55,217 nucleotides of DNA from Hyphomicrobiales bacterium. Its GTDB lineage: Bacteria > Pseudomonadota > Alphaproteobacteria > Rhizobiales > Methyloligellaceae. Below, one piece after another: positions 42,816 to 54,200 of the stretch. Numbering within the stretch: the stretch's first letter is position 1; each line of letters starts with the position of its first letter. The translations under genes were made by a program, and so were the position numbers. The notes below the pieces were generated by a model. It saw only the letters and a list, made by a program, of their open reading frames with translations. It was not told the DNA's origin and ran no database searches. The stretch lies in the NCBI GenBank assembly GCA_028280515.1, contig JANQLP010000185.1:1-55217 (forward strand), in the 5' to 3' direction.

Positions 42816-44348
42816 ATGCTGACTGGACGACACCTTATTGCGGGAGAGTGGATTGAGGCCCGAAGCACATTCACAGCCGTGGCCCCGGCGACAGGACAGG
42901 CTATCGAGCCGAACTTTTGGGAAGGGGACCTGGACATTGTGACGCGTGCCGCAATCGCTGCCGACCGGGCGTTTCCGGACTATCGCGTGCGTCCCGCCGG
43001 CGAGCGCGCCGAGTTTCTGCGCACCATCGCCGCGAAGATTGACGCTCGACGCGAGGCTCTTGTCGAAAGAGGGCAAATTGAAACCGCGTTGCCGGAGGAG
43101 AGACTGACGCTTGAATGTGGTCGCACAACCGCGCAGCTCCGGATGTTTGCTGATCTGATCGAGGATGGCAGTTATCTCGGACCACGCATCGACCATGCAT
43201 TGCCCGAGCGGCGGCCGTTACCGCGGCCGGACATCCGCATGACCCGCGTTCCGATAGGACCGGTCGCGGTGTTCGGCGCGTCGAATTTCCCGCTCGCATT
43301 CTCGGTCGCCGGCGGGGACACGGCAGCCGCTCTTGCCGCGGGTTGTCCGGTCATCTTCAAGGGTCATCCCGCCCATCCGGGTGTCAGCGAGATCGTTGCG
43401 ACCGCAATCGAGGACGCGGTGAATACATGCGCGATGCCGGACGGCGTGTTTTCATTGATTCACGGTGCCAGTCATGATGTCGGTCAGGCGCTGGTCCGGC
43501 ATGAGCTTGTGCGTGCGGTGTGCTTCACGGGTTCGCTGCGCGGCGGTCGTGCCCTGTTTGACATTGCCGTGTCCCGCCGCGAACCCATCCCCTTTTTCGG
43601 CGAGCTTGGCAGCGTCAATCCGGTTTTCATCCTACCGGGAGCGCTTGCGGTGCGCGGTCATGCGTTGGGAGAGGCCTGGGCAGCTTCACTCACTCTTGGC
43701 GTGGGCCAATTCTGCACCAATCCGGGACTTGTGGTCGGGTGCGCCGGCCCGGCCTTTGACACCTTTGTCGAGGCCGCCGAGGGCGTTGCGTCCGAAACGG
43801 AACCGCAAACCATGCTTACGCCGGCGATCGCGTCATCTTATCGGAAGGCGCTTGATGCTCTGGGTGTAGGCGGCGGACAGGAAGATAGCGCCACCGGACC
43901 GTGCGCGGTGATACCGGCAATCGTGCGGTGTTCAGCGGAGCAATGGCTCTCCGACACGTCGCTGCACAATGAGGTTTTCGGCCCGGCGGGCATCGCGGTT
44001 GGCTGCCGGACCGACGCGGAACTCATGGAAGTCGCACGTGCCTTGGAAGGACAGCTAACGGCGACGATTCAGATGGAGGAAAGCGATACCGATTTGGCGC
44101 GTGACCTGACGCCCGTTCTTGTCCAAACTGCCGGACGACTGATCAGAAATGGCTTCCCGACCGGGGTCGAGGTCTGTGATGCGATCGTACATGGCGGGCC
44201 TTACCCGGCGAGTACAGATGCCCGCACGACATCGGTCGGGACTCTGGCGATCGAGAGATTCCTCCGGCCGGTCGCATTTCAGGATTTTCCGGATTCTCTA
44301 TTGCCCTTGGAACTCCATGACCGCTCGCGTGCCCTCTCGGGAACATGA
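42816..44348 (+). CDS. Aldehyde dehydrogenase (NADP+), 2-oxoglutarate semialdehyde type
   Basis: This 510-residue aldehyde dehydrogenase has nucleophile Cys300 in GQFCTNPG, general base Glu263 in FFGELGSVNP, Asn157 in GASNFPLAF and the cofactor lysine Lys182 in FKGHPAHPG. The GHPAHP and FGELGSVNP variants are typical of the 2,5-dioxovalerate (2-oxoglutarate semialdehyde) dehydrogenase branch. It would feed the carbon into the citric acid cycle as 2-oxoglutarate. It is the last gene of the long plus-strand run, 86 bases after the DapA-family gene. Confidence 0.92.
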   Translation: MLTGRHLIAGEWIEARSTFTAVAPATGQAIEPNFWEGDLDIVTRAAIAADRAFPDYRVRPAGERAEFLRTIAAKIDARREALVERGQIETALPEERLTLECGRTTAQLRMFADLIEDGSYLGPRIDHALPERRPLPRPDIRMTRVPIGPVAVFGASNFPLAFSVAGGDTAAALAAGCPVIFKGHPAHPGVSEIVATAIEDAVNTCAMPDGVFSLIHGASHDVGQALVRHELVRAVCFTGSLRGGRALFDIAVSRREPIPFFGELGSVNPVFILPGALAVRGHALGEAWAASLTLGVGQFCTNPGLVVGCAGPAFDTFVEAAEGVASETEPQTMLTPAIASSYRKALDALGVGGGQEDSATGPCAVIPAIVRCSAEQWLSDTSLHNEVFGPAGIAVGCRTDAELMEVARALEGQLTATIQMEESDTDLARDLTPVLVQTAGRLIRNGFPTGVEVCDAIVHGGPYPASTDARTTSVGTLAIERFLRPVAFQDFPDSLLPLELHDRSRALSGT

Positions 44349-45283
44349 AGCAGTCCTGAGAACCTTCAATCAAGATCACTTGTGCGGCTTCCAGCGGCCC
44401 GCCGTAACCCTAGATCATGACGCGAATGTCCGCTTTTGGCATTTACGGCTGGTTCAAGGGCTGTCTCATTCTCGTCCGCCGTCAGAGGTACTGCAGAGAT
44501 GCCGATATAGACATCATGCGCGTCGGTTAGCGTCGACTATCTCTGACTTCTGAATCTTTGCCTGCTGGGCAAAGGATGGCCACACAGGTTTCGTACCTTT
44601 CTTAGGTCATTTCGTGTGCGCTGTGTGTGCACTCGGGGATCAATGCCGTTACGGCGTCGTCAAACTCACAGAAATAGGTGACTCTGTCCAAGATCGAAGT
44701 GGTAGTCGACCTTCGCGCGGCGTGTCGGCTCAAGAGTTGGAAGGGGAAGCCTTTCGCCAAGCGCTGTGTCGCGCGGTCCCTACTGAAACCGGACGAGTTT
44801 TCTGCACTTCATCCATGGACTGAACCAGTGGCGTCGGCACAGCCGCTGTTGCGATCAGCCTGTCATGGTTGCGCCGCCTCAATGGGGCTGTCGCGAGCAG
44901 CCCAATATCTTCAGATGTATTGCTTCTTCCAAATTGCGAACATGATGATCCGCTATGTCGATTTGCGGTCTGTGCGGATCAAGAATCAGCTCACGCGTTC
45001 CGATGGCGTGGCCGCCTGAACACTCAAGCGCTGCAGGTTGACGCCCGGCCCGGTCTTGGACCGAGTGGAGGGCGGTGGCGGTCTTGATCTTGCGAGCGTT
45101 TACCGGACCCGTATCGTTACGGAAATACTTGACCTTCTCCCGGTCGACATTGGCGACGAAGGTGGCCAGGGCGGGACGCAAGGCAGAAGCCTGTCTCACC
45201 TCCCGCTCGGCTGAGCCTGCGGGGCGTTGCGCAAGACCGGCATATATTGGCCAACCTCCGGGCGCTCAATCAAAGGACTGCGC
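44349..45283. other. 935-base gap between the catabolic block and the secreted-protein gene
   Basis: I see no gene I can support. Open frames of 70-110 codons exist on both strands but overlap each other and lack family features and good ribosome sites. The stretch AATGTCCGCTTTTGG near 44425 resembles AATGTCCGCTTTGGG near 55016, so a short dispersed element may be present at both ends of the large gene. The downstream ends of two convergent genes also lie here. Confidence 0.4.
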
Positions 45284-48200
45284 CTAGATCACCATCGTGT
45301 TTGTAGCCCCCGAGTCATCGTCATGGGTAATGGTGATGTTGGCGGGCGCGTTGATCAGAGTGGCAACCTTGGTTTGCTCGCTGAAGTTGCCCTGGCCCGT
45401 TGTGTCCACATGCAGATCGCCCGTGCCGCCCTTGTCCGGGCCGTCATAGCGGACGGTCTCCAGCGTGGGCAGCGCATCATCGAGCAGCGCAGTCAGGTCG
45501 ATGGCGTCGCCGTCCTCGAGGGAGAAATCCACGATCTGGTCCACATCGAAGTCCGACAGCACGAAGGTGTCCGCGCCTTCGCCGCCGATCATGATGTTCT
45601 CACCCGACCCGCCATCAAGAATGTCGTCGCCCGCACCGCCGAGTAGGATGTCATCGCCCTCGCCACCGAACAGGATATCGTCACCTTCTGTGCCCAAGAT
45701 CGTCTGGCCGACAACCACGTCCGTTTCCAGGGAAGCGGTGGCGGTTTCGCCTTGGCCGTTGCCGGATGCGGCTGGCCCAAGGTCCGCCTCGAGGTTTGTC
45801 CCGTCATTGAAGGAGACGGAAACGTTGACCGCACCGGGCTCGAGATCCTCGCCGTCCGCGGTGGTGACGCCGATGGTCAACTCGTCGTCTTGCGTCACCA
45901 CACCGTCGGGCAAGGTGATGGTGAGCGTGTTGCCGTCTTGCGAGACTTCGGCGCTTGCATCGGAGAGATCTCCGCCCGAGTCGAGCGTGAGTTGCAGACC
46001 GGTCGCATCGAAGGTCGCCGCCTGTGCCGAAATGTTGATGGTCACCGATGTGATGAACTCGGACGCGAAGGCCGCGCCGAGGAACGCGAAGGCCAACTGG
46101 TTGCCCGACAGGCTCGCTTCGACCTGTCGCTTGGCGACAATCGGCGAGGCGACAACGTCATTGCCGGTCTGGATTATCGTATCGAAATTCAAGCCCACAT
46201 AACTGCCGGTCGAGCCGTCGGCCCACTGGAATGTCCCTTCGGCGAAGATCTCATTGCCCGCGACATTCCTGCTTGTCGTAAGCGCTTCGAGATCGATTGC
46301 CATGATGTCAAGCTCGGCAAGCGTATTTAGCTCACCCGGATCGGTGATGCCGTCGCTGTCGGCGTCCAGCCAGACACTGATCTCGTCGAAACGAACGTCC
46401 GATGCGTTGAGAATGCCGTCGCCATTCGTATCGAGCGAACGCAGTGCCTCGAGCGAATTGGCGTAGGAACCGCCCTCGAAGACCTCTGAGAAGACTTCCG
46501 CGCCGTTCTCAATAAGCCCTGAACCGTCGCTGTCGACGACCAGCATGCCATCATTTGGGCCCACCCAGCCGATCTCTTCGGCCACGCCATCGGCATCGAT
46601 GTCGAAAGACACACCATCCAGGGCAGCGATCAGGTTAACCCCGTCGCCATCGAGGTCGAGGATAATGGGATCGGCGGTTGCCTGAACCGTCGCAGTAGCG
46701 ACGGTCAAAACGCTCTCGATGTTTCCTTCATCATCGGTGTAGCCGTATTGGAGCGATAGTGTGGTACCGAGGTCTGCATCGACAGGCGTATAAGTCGATG
46801 CCGTTGCTCCCGGAATTTCCAATCCGTCACGGAACCACTGGTAGGTGGCTCCAGTGCTGCCGCCGTCGGGGTCGGCTACAATCCCTGGCACCACCTCGAC
46901 TCCGACTTTGATGGTATTGGGCAAAGAGACCGACGCAGCGCCATCGTTCACAGCATTGACGGTGACGGTCACCGTGCCCGTTGCTGTATCGCCATCCCCA
47001 TCGGTGATGGTGTAGGTGAAACTGTCCTGTCCGTTGAAGTTGGCGTTCGGCGTGTAGGTGAACGTGCCATCCACGTTAAGGACAACGGTTCCGTTGGTTG
47101 GATCCGTTGCCTTGGCCAAGGCTGCTGCTCCGTTGAAGATACCGTCTGCACCATAGCTGTCATTCGAAACAACATTCACTGTGACAGCCGTATCCTCGTT
47201 GGTCGTCGTTGTGTCGTTCACCACAAGCGGTGTGTCGTCATCGACATTGATTGTCAGCGAGCCCGTGGCGCTGTCGCCATCGCCATCGGTGACCGTAAAG
47301 TCGAAGGTCAGGCCGATATCGTCCTCGTCATTGGCCGTCTCATGCACGAGAGGCATCCCGCGCTGCCGGAAGACGTAAGAGCCGTCAACGCCTATTGTCA
47401 GCGAGAATACCAGATCGCCACTCGCGGTACCGAACGCATCCAGCCTTACGCTACCGTTCGGATTGGTTGTGCTGACATATCTGATGGCCTCTTGATCCGC
47501 GATGCCGTCACCGTTGGTGTCATGAATAGCCTGCACCCCGGCAGGACCGGTGATGGCAATCGAAGCAAAGCCATCGGCGCCGGCCTGGAACAGGGTTCCA
47601 GGATCACCCCGAACTGTGTCGGGACTGCCGGTAACATCGGTGCCTTGGGTGCCGGTGGGGACGCCCTCGTTGGACAGAGGCGCGAAGTCGCCCTTGCCCT
47701 CGTCGTCGGTCAGGTCTGTGGCGGTGACGATATTGGCCACCGGCGTGTCGTCGTCGATATTGATGGTCAGCGAGCCTCTGGCACGATCGCCATCGCCATC
47801 GGTGACGGCGAAGCGGAAGGTTAGAGCCAGATCGTCCTCGTCATTGCCGGCCGGGTGGACCAGAGGCTGGAACTGGGTGAAGGTGTAGGAGCCGTCAGCG
47901 TTGATCAGCAGCGTGAACACCGTCGCACCGCTGTCAACGCCGATGGCGGTTGTCGTCATGCTATCCGACGTGATCGCTGTCTGGTAGCGAAGGGACTCCT
48001 GATCGGCGATCCCGTCATTGCCTGCATCATGGATGGCTTGAATGTCGCCCGGCTGGATGCTGCCCGCAGATAAATTGCGAAGGCCATCGGCCCCGGGCTG
48101 GAACAGAGACCCGGCAGCACCTGTGATCGTGGACGGGCTGCCGGCAACATCCGTGCCCGCGGCGCCCGTGCCGACACCGTCATTGGAGAGACCTGAGAAG

Positions 48201-51200
48201 CCGCCCTTGCCCTCATCGTCGGTGGCACCGGTGGCGGTGACGATATTGGCCACCGGCGTGTCGTCGTCGACAGTGAAGATCACCAGGCCGTCGGTCAGCG
48301 GCACGGTATCACCATCGAGGTCGGTGGCGGTGACGAGCGCGCTCACATCGATCTGGAGTTGGTCGGTTCCCGGCAAAGGGTGATCCAGTTCGTCAGAGAG
48401 GGTGAAGGTCAGCTGGCCGTTGCTGGTGAGCGACAGGTTGAAGACGGTTACGCCGTTGGCGGTAGCAGTAAGGATCGTCACGCCGTTCAATGTGCTGAAG
48501 CTCGAGAAGACGACCGGGTTGCCGCTGGCGGTGAGTGCGTTGCCGCTGTTGTCGAGCACGGCGGGCGTGACGGTGCCGCCGACAGTGACGTCGTTCAGTG
48601 CAAAGCCGCCGCCCGTCGCCGGTCCATCGGTACCGAAGGCTACCTTGGCTGAGACGTCGATGGTGGCGGAGGTCGAACCTGGCAGGACCACGGGATCGGA
48701 TATTACGAACGAACCTGCGCCTGGAAACGAAGCGTTCAGGTCGGCGACCAGCGTGGTGGTGCCTGCCGCCGGGTCATGCACGTAAAGCTCGTTACCGACA
48801 TTGCCGTCTGTGGCGTTGTTGCCGCTCGCTCGAAAATACAGCTTGCCGTCGAGGGCTGCGAGCGCGAAGGGATTGGAACTCGCGCCCACGGCATCGGCGA
48901 GGTCGGCGACCAGCGTGGTGGTGCCCGCGACGGGGTCATGCACGTAAAGCTCGGAGCCGACATTGCCGTCGGTGGCGTTGTTGCCGAAAGCTCGGAAATA
49001 CAGCTTGCCGTCGAGCACCGTGAGATCCTGCGGGCCCGAATTTATGCCCGGGCCAACGTTCAGATCGGCGACCAGCGTGGTGGTGCCCGTCACGGGATCA
49101 TGCACGTAAAGCTCGGAGCCGACATTGCCGTCGGTCGCGTTGTTGCCGTCTGCTTGGAAATACAGCTTGCCGTCCAGGACCGTGAACGCGGCGGGGGTCG
49201 AGCCTGCGCCTGCCGCCGAGGTGTTCAGGTCGGCGACCAGTGTGGTGGTGCCCGCGACAGGGTCATGCACGTAGAGCTCCTCGCCGACATTGCCGTCGGT
49301 GGCGTTGTTGCCGAAAGCTCTGAAATACAGCTTGCCGTCCAGGACCGTGAACTCGTCTGGGCCCGACCACCTTGCACCGGTTGAAAGATCGGAGATCAGC
49401 GTGGTGGTGCCCGCGACGGGATCATGCACGTAAAGCTCGCGGCCGACATTGCCGTCCGCAGCGTTGTTGCCGAAAGCCCCAAAATACAGCTTGCCGTCGA
49501 GGGCCAGGAGCGAGGTCGGGAAGGAATCCGCGCCAATGGCATCGGCGAGGTCGGCGACCAGCGTGGTGGTGCCCGTCACGGGATCATGGACGTAGAGCTC
49601 GGAGCCGACATTGTTGTCGGTGGCGTTGTTGCCGTCTGCTCGGAAATACAGCTTGCCGTCCAGGACCGTGAACGCGGCGGGGGTCGAGTCTGCGCCTGCC
49701 GCCGAGGTGTTCAGGTCGGCGACCAGCGTGGTGGTGCCTGCCGCCGGGTCATGCACGTAAAGCTCGTTACCGACATTGCCGTCTGTGGCGTTGTTGCCGC
49801 GAGCCGCAAAATACAGCTTTCCATCGAGGACTGTCAGTCCGGTCGGGCTCGAATTCGTGGCCGGAAACAAATCGTTCAGGTCCGAGACCAGCGTGGTGGT
49901 GCCTGCCACAGGGTCATGCACGTAAAGCTCGCGGCCGACATCGCCGTCGGCGGCGTTGTTACCGCGGGCCGCAAAATACAGCTTGCGGCCGATGACCGCG
50001 AAATCTCCCGGGAACGAACCTGAGCCCGGGGGCTCTTCCAGGTCGGCGACCAGCGTGGTGGTGCCCGCCACCGGATTGTGGACGTAAAGCTCTTGGCCGA
50101 CATTGCCGTCGGTGGCGTTGTTGCCATTGGCTGAAAAAAACAGCGTGTTGACGCCGATGCCCAGGTTCGTCTCGCTCACGGTGGCCGTCATCCCTGGCCC
50201 GACGATCCTGGGTGAGTCGTCGTCGATCTTGAGGTTGATCGTGCCGTCGGCGGTGTCGCCATCGCCATCGGTGACCCGATAGGCCAGTGAGAAGTCCTGA
50301 TCGTTCTCGCGGTTCGCCGGATCATCGAAGTGCAGCAGTTTGTTGTTCTGCGTGACCGTATAGGCACTCGTGACCTGATCGAGCGTGATGGTGGCAACAG
50401 TGACGTCGCTGCTATCTTGCTGCTGAATGATCAGCAGCGATCCGTTGCTATCGGTCACAAAGCGTATGCCGGTCGCACCGCCGGAGGTCGTGCTGCTGGC
50501 TGGCAGCCAGGCCACGCCGCCGCCGCCATCGGCGCCGAAAGAAAGATCAAGCGTGCCCGTGGTGTTAGCAGGTATGTCGTCGGTGTCCGCACCATCGGTG
50601 GCATTGGACCCGAAACCCGGATTACCATCCGCACCGGCCAAATCATCATCGTCAATGACAATGTCGGCATTGTTCGTGCTGTCCACCACCGGCGTGTCAT
50701 CGTCGACACTGATCGTCAGAGAGCCTCTGGCACTATCGCCATCGCCATCGGTAACGGTGAAGGAGAACCTGATATTGATATCGTCTTCATTGTCTCTGGA
50801 GGCGGGGGCCTCATGCGCCAGAGCCCGGGACTGGGTGAAGGTGTAAGAACCATCTGCATTGATGACCAGCGTGAACACGGTCGCACCGCTGACATCGCCG
50901 GTCGCGGTCAGCGTCGCAGCACCGGTGTTCGAATCGGTCGATCTGGAATAGCTGACACTTTCCAGGTCGGCGATGCCGTCATTGCCGGCGTCGTGGATTG
51001 CGCGCAGGCTTTGGGTGACTGTGGTGATGGCAACCGAGCCGAAACCATCGGCGCCAGCCTGGAACAGCGTGCCTGCAGCACCTGTGATCGTCGCCGGGCT
51101 GCCCGGGACATCGGTGCCTTGGGTTCCGGTGGGGACTCCCTCATTCGACAGGGCCGCGAACGGGCCCTTGCCCTCATCGTCGGTCTGCCGGGTGGCCCGC

Positions 51201-54200
51201 ACCTCATTGGCCACCGGCGTGTCGTCGTCGACCGTGACCGTCAAAGAGCCTCTGGCACTATCGCGATCGCCATCGGTGACGGTGAAGGAGAACCTGACAT
51301 TGATATCGTCTTCATTGTCTCTGGAGCCGATGGCCTCATGCGCCAGAGGCCGGGATTGAGTGAAGGTGTAGGACCCGTCGGCATTGATCACCAGTGTGAA
51401 CACCACATCGCCGCTGACGTCGCCGGTGGCAGTCAACGTTGCAGCACCGGTGTTGGTGTCGGTCGTTCGCGTATAGGTAAGCGACTCCAAGTCGGCGATG
51501 TTGTTGGCATCAGTGTCGTGGATTGCGCGCAGGCTTTGGGTCACCGCGTCGATGGTCACCGAAAGGAAGCCATCGGCGCCGGCCTGGAACAGCGTGCCTG
51601 CAGCACCTGTGATCGTCGCCGGGCTGCCCAGGACATCGGTGCCTGGGGTTCCGGTGGGGACGCCCTCGTTGGAGAGGCCTGAGAAGTCGCCCTTGCCCTC
51701 ATCGTCGGTCTGCCGGGTGGCCCGCACCACATTGGCCACCGGCGTGTCGTCGTCGATCGACACCGTCAAAGACCCGTTGGCGTCGTCGCCGTCACCATCA
51801 AGGACGAAGAATGTGAAAGTCAGGTCCCGGTCGTCCTCGCCGGCGCTCGGATGTACCAATGCTGCGGATTGGGTGAAGGTGTAGGAACCGTCACCGTTGA
51901 TCGTCAGTCGGAATGCCTCGGCGCCACTAAAAGCGCCGGTCGCGGTCAGCGTTGTGCCGCCGTCCGGATTGGCATTTTCCGAATAGATGACATCTTCCTG
52001 GTCGGCGATACCGTTGGCATTGGTATCGTGGATGACCCGTACGGCATTCGGGCCGGTTATGCGAACCGCGAGCAAGCCATCTGCACCGACCTGAAACAGC
52101 GTTCCGGCTGCACCTGTGATCGTCGCCGGGCTGCCCAGAACATCCGCGCCTGGGGTTCCCACAGGAACGCCTTCATTGGAGAGAGCCTCGAAGGGGCCCT
52201 TGCCTTCATCGTCGGTCTGATCAGTAGCGGTCACCGAAAAAGCCACCGGCGTATCGTCGTCGACCGTGACCGTCAGCGAGCCCGTGGCCGTGTCGCGATC
52301 ACCATCGGTGATGGTGAAGCCGAAGGTGAGGGCAAGATCGTCCTCGTCATTGGTGGCCCGATGAAACAGCGCCATGAACTGCGTGAAGCTGTAGGACCCG
52401 TCAGTGTTGATTGTCAGCGTGAACGCCACGTTGGTGGTGACATTGGTAGTCGCGGTCAGTGTCACGCTGCCGTCCGCATTGGTGACGCTCGTGTAGCCGA
52501 TAAACTCAAGATCGCTACGGCCATCGCTGTCGCGGTCATGGACGGCCAAGACATCGGCGGGACCGGTGATGGCGACCGAACCGAAGCCGTCGGCGCCGGC
52601 CTGGAACAAGGCACCCGCCGCGCCCGTCACCGTCGACGGGCTGCCGGAAACATCGGTTCCGGCTGTGCCCGTGCCGACACTCTCATTGGACAGAGCCGCG
52701 AACGCCCCCTTGCCCTCATCGTCGGTCTGATCGGTAGCGGTCACTGAAAAAGCCACCGGCGTGTCGTCGTCGACCGTGACCGTCAGCGAGCCTGTGGCCG
52801 TGTCGCCGTCGCCATCGGTGACGGCGAAGCCGAAGGTGAGGGCAAGATCGTCCTCGTCGTTAACGGCCGCATGCACCAGCGCCAATGACTGGGTGAACAC
52901 ATAGGAACCATTTGCGTTGATCGTCAGCGTGAACGCCGTATCGCCGCTGGTGGTGCCAGTCGCGGTCAGCGTTACACCGCCGTCTGGATTAGTGACGCTC
53001 GTATAGGTGACGGCTTCCTGGTCAGCGATGCCGTCGGTATTGGTGTCGTGGATCGCCTGAACACCGTTCGGACCGTTGATGACAAGCGCGCCGAAGCCGT
53101 CGGCACCGGCCTGGAACAGGGTTCCGGCAGCACCGGTCACCGTCGATGGGCTGCCGGCAACATCCGCGCCCGCGGCTCCCGTGCTGACTCCTTCATTGGA
53201 GAGACCTGAGAAGTCGCCCTTGCCCTCATCGTCGGTAATTTGGGTGGCCCGCGCGACATTGGCCACCGGAATGTCGTCCTGAATCGCCACCGAAATCACA
53301 TCGTCGCCGGTGGCGAGGATGGACAGCCCCGCGCCGTTGGTCACCAGGAACTGGAACTGCAGGATGAAGACCTCTTCGCTGTTGATCTCGTTCGGGAAAT
53401 TGTCGAGATCGCCGTCCACACCGTTCCTGGTTGGCGTGAAATGGTCGATGCTCTCGAACAGCGTGAAGGTGAATCTGCCCGTCGGATTGGCTGCAAAGTC
53501 CTGGTCCAGCGTGATCTCGAAGACCGTGACACCGTCGCTCTGCCGCACGCCTGTAAGCGAGAAACCGTTGTTGGAAACAACAAAATCAATCCGGCTGCCG
53601 TTGGACGTAAAGTTGGTTGGGGCCGAGATGTTCGCGGGAAATATGACGCTCCCTGGGCCGCCGGAACCGAAGCTGATGGCCAGAGTCCCCGAGCCGGTGA
53701 AACGGCCGGACGAATCGTCCGGATCGACCTGATTGCCCTGTCGGAGAAGATCGTCTTCCTCGATGAAGACCATTTGCGGAACGCCGATGCTCGGAGGGAT
53801 CAGTTCATCGTCCGGATTGGAATCGTCCCGCTCCTGATCCGCCGGTACCAGGACTGTCGGCTCCAGCAGGTCGGCCAGATCCAGGTCCGGACCGATGGGG
53901 CCGGGATCGACTGCAAAGTCACCTCCGCTGCTGCCCGGGCGACTGGCCTGCGGGCCGGCGGCGACTTCGCCTTCCGGCGCACCCTCAACCGCCGTCGTCA
54001 GGGCATCGGGCGGAATCTCGATGCCGCTCACGACCAGGGTCACGGGGGTCGTGGCGCCGCCTATGATCTTGATCAAATCGCCGTTCGGTTGAAGCAGGTA
54101 AAGGTCGTTGCCGGCCTTGATGATTTGATCGACCGTCGCGCCCGTTGGGAGCTCAACGCGGCCGCCAACCGTTGCCGTGAAGGTCAGGATGACCCTGGTC

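Noticed and set aside
44614-45199. Several open frames of 70-110 codons in the gap before the giant gene
   Set aside because: They overlap on both strands and lack ribosome sites and recognisable motifs.
50330-51682. Plus-strand open frames opposite the giant protein, including one of 450 codons
   Set aside because: They repeat with the same period as the minus-strand repeats and are by-products of the repeated coding sequence.
48690-53285. Possible CRISPR array because of regular repeats
   Set aside because: The units are 162 and about 510 bases long, stay in one reading frame and encode protein repeats. There are no short repeats with unique spacers and no cas genes.
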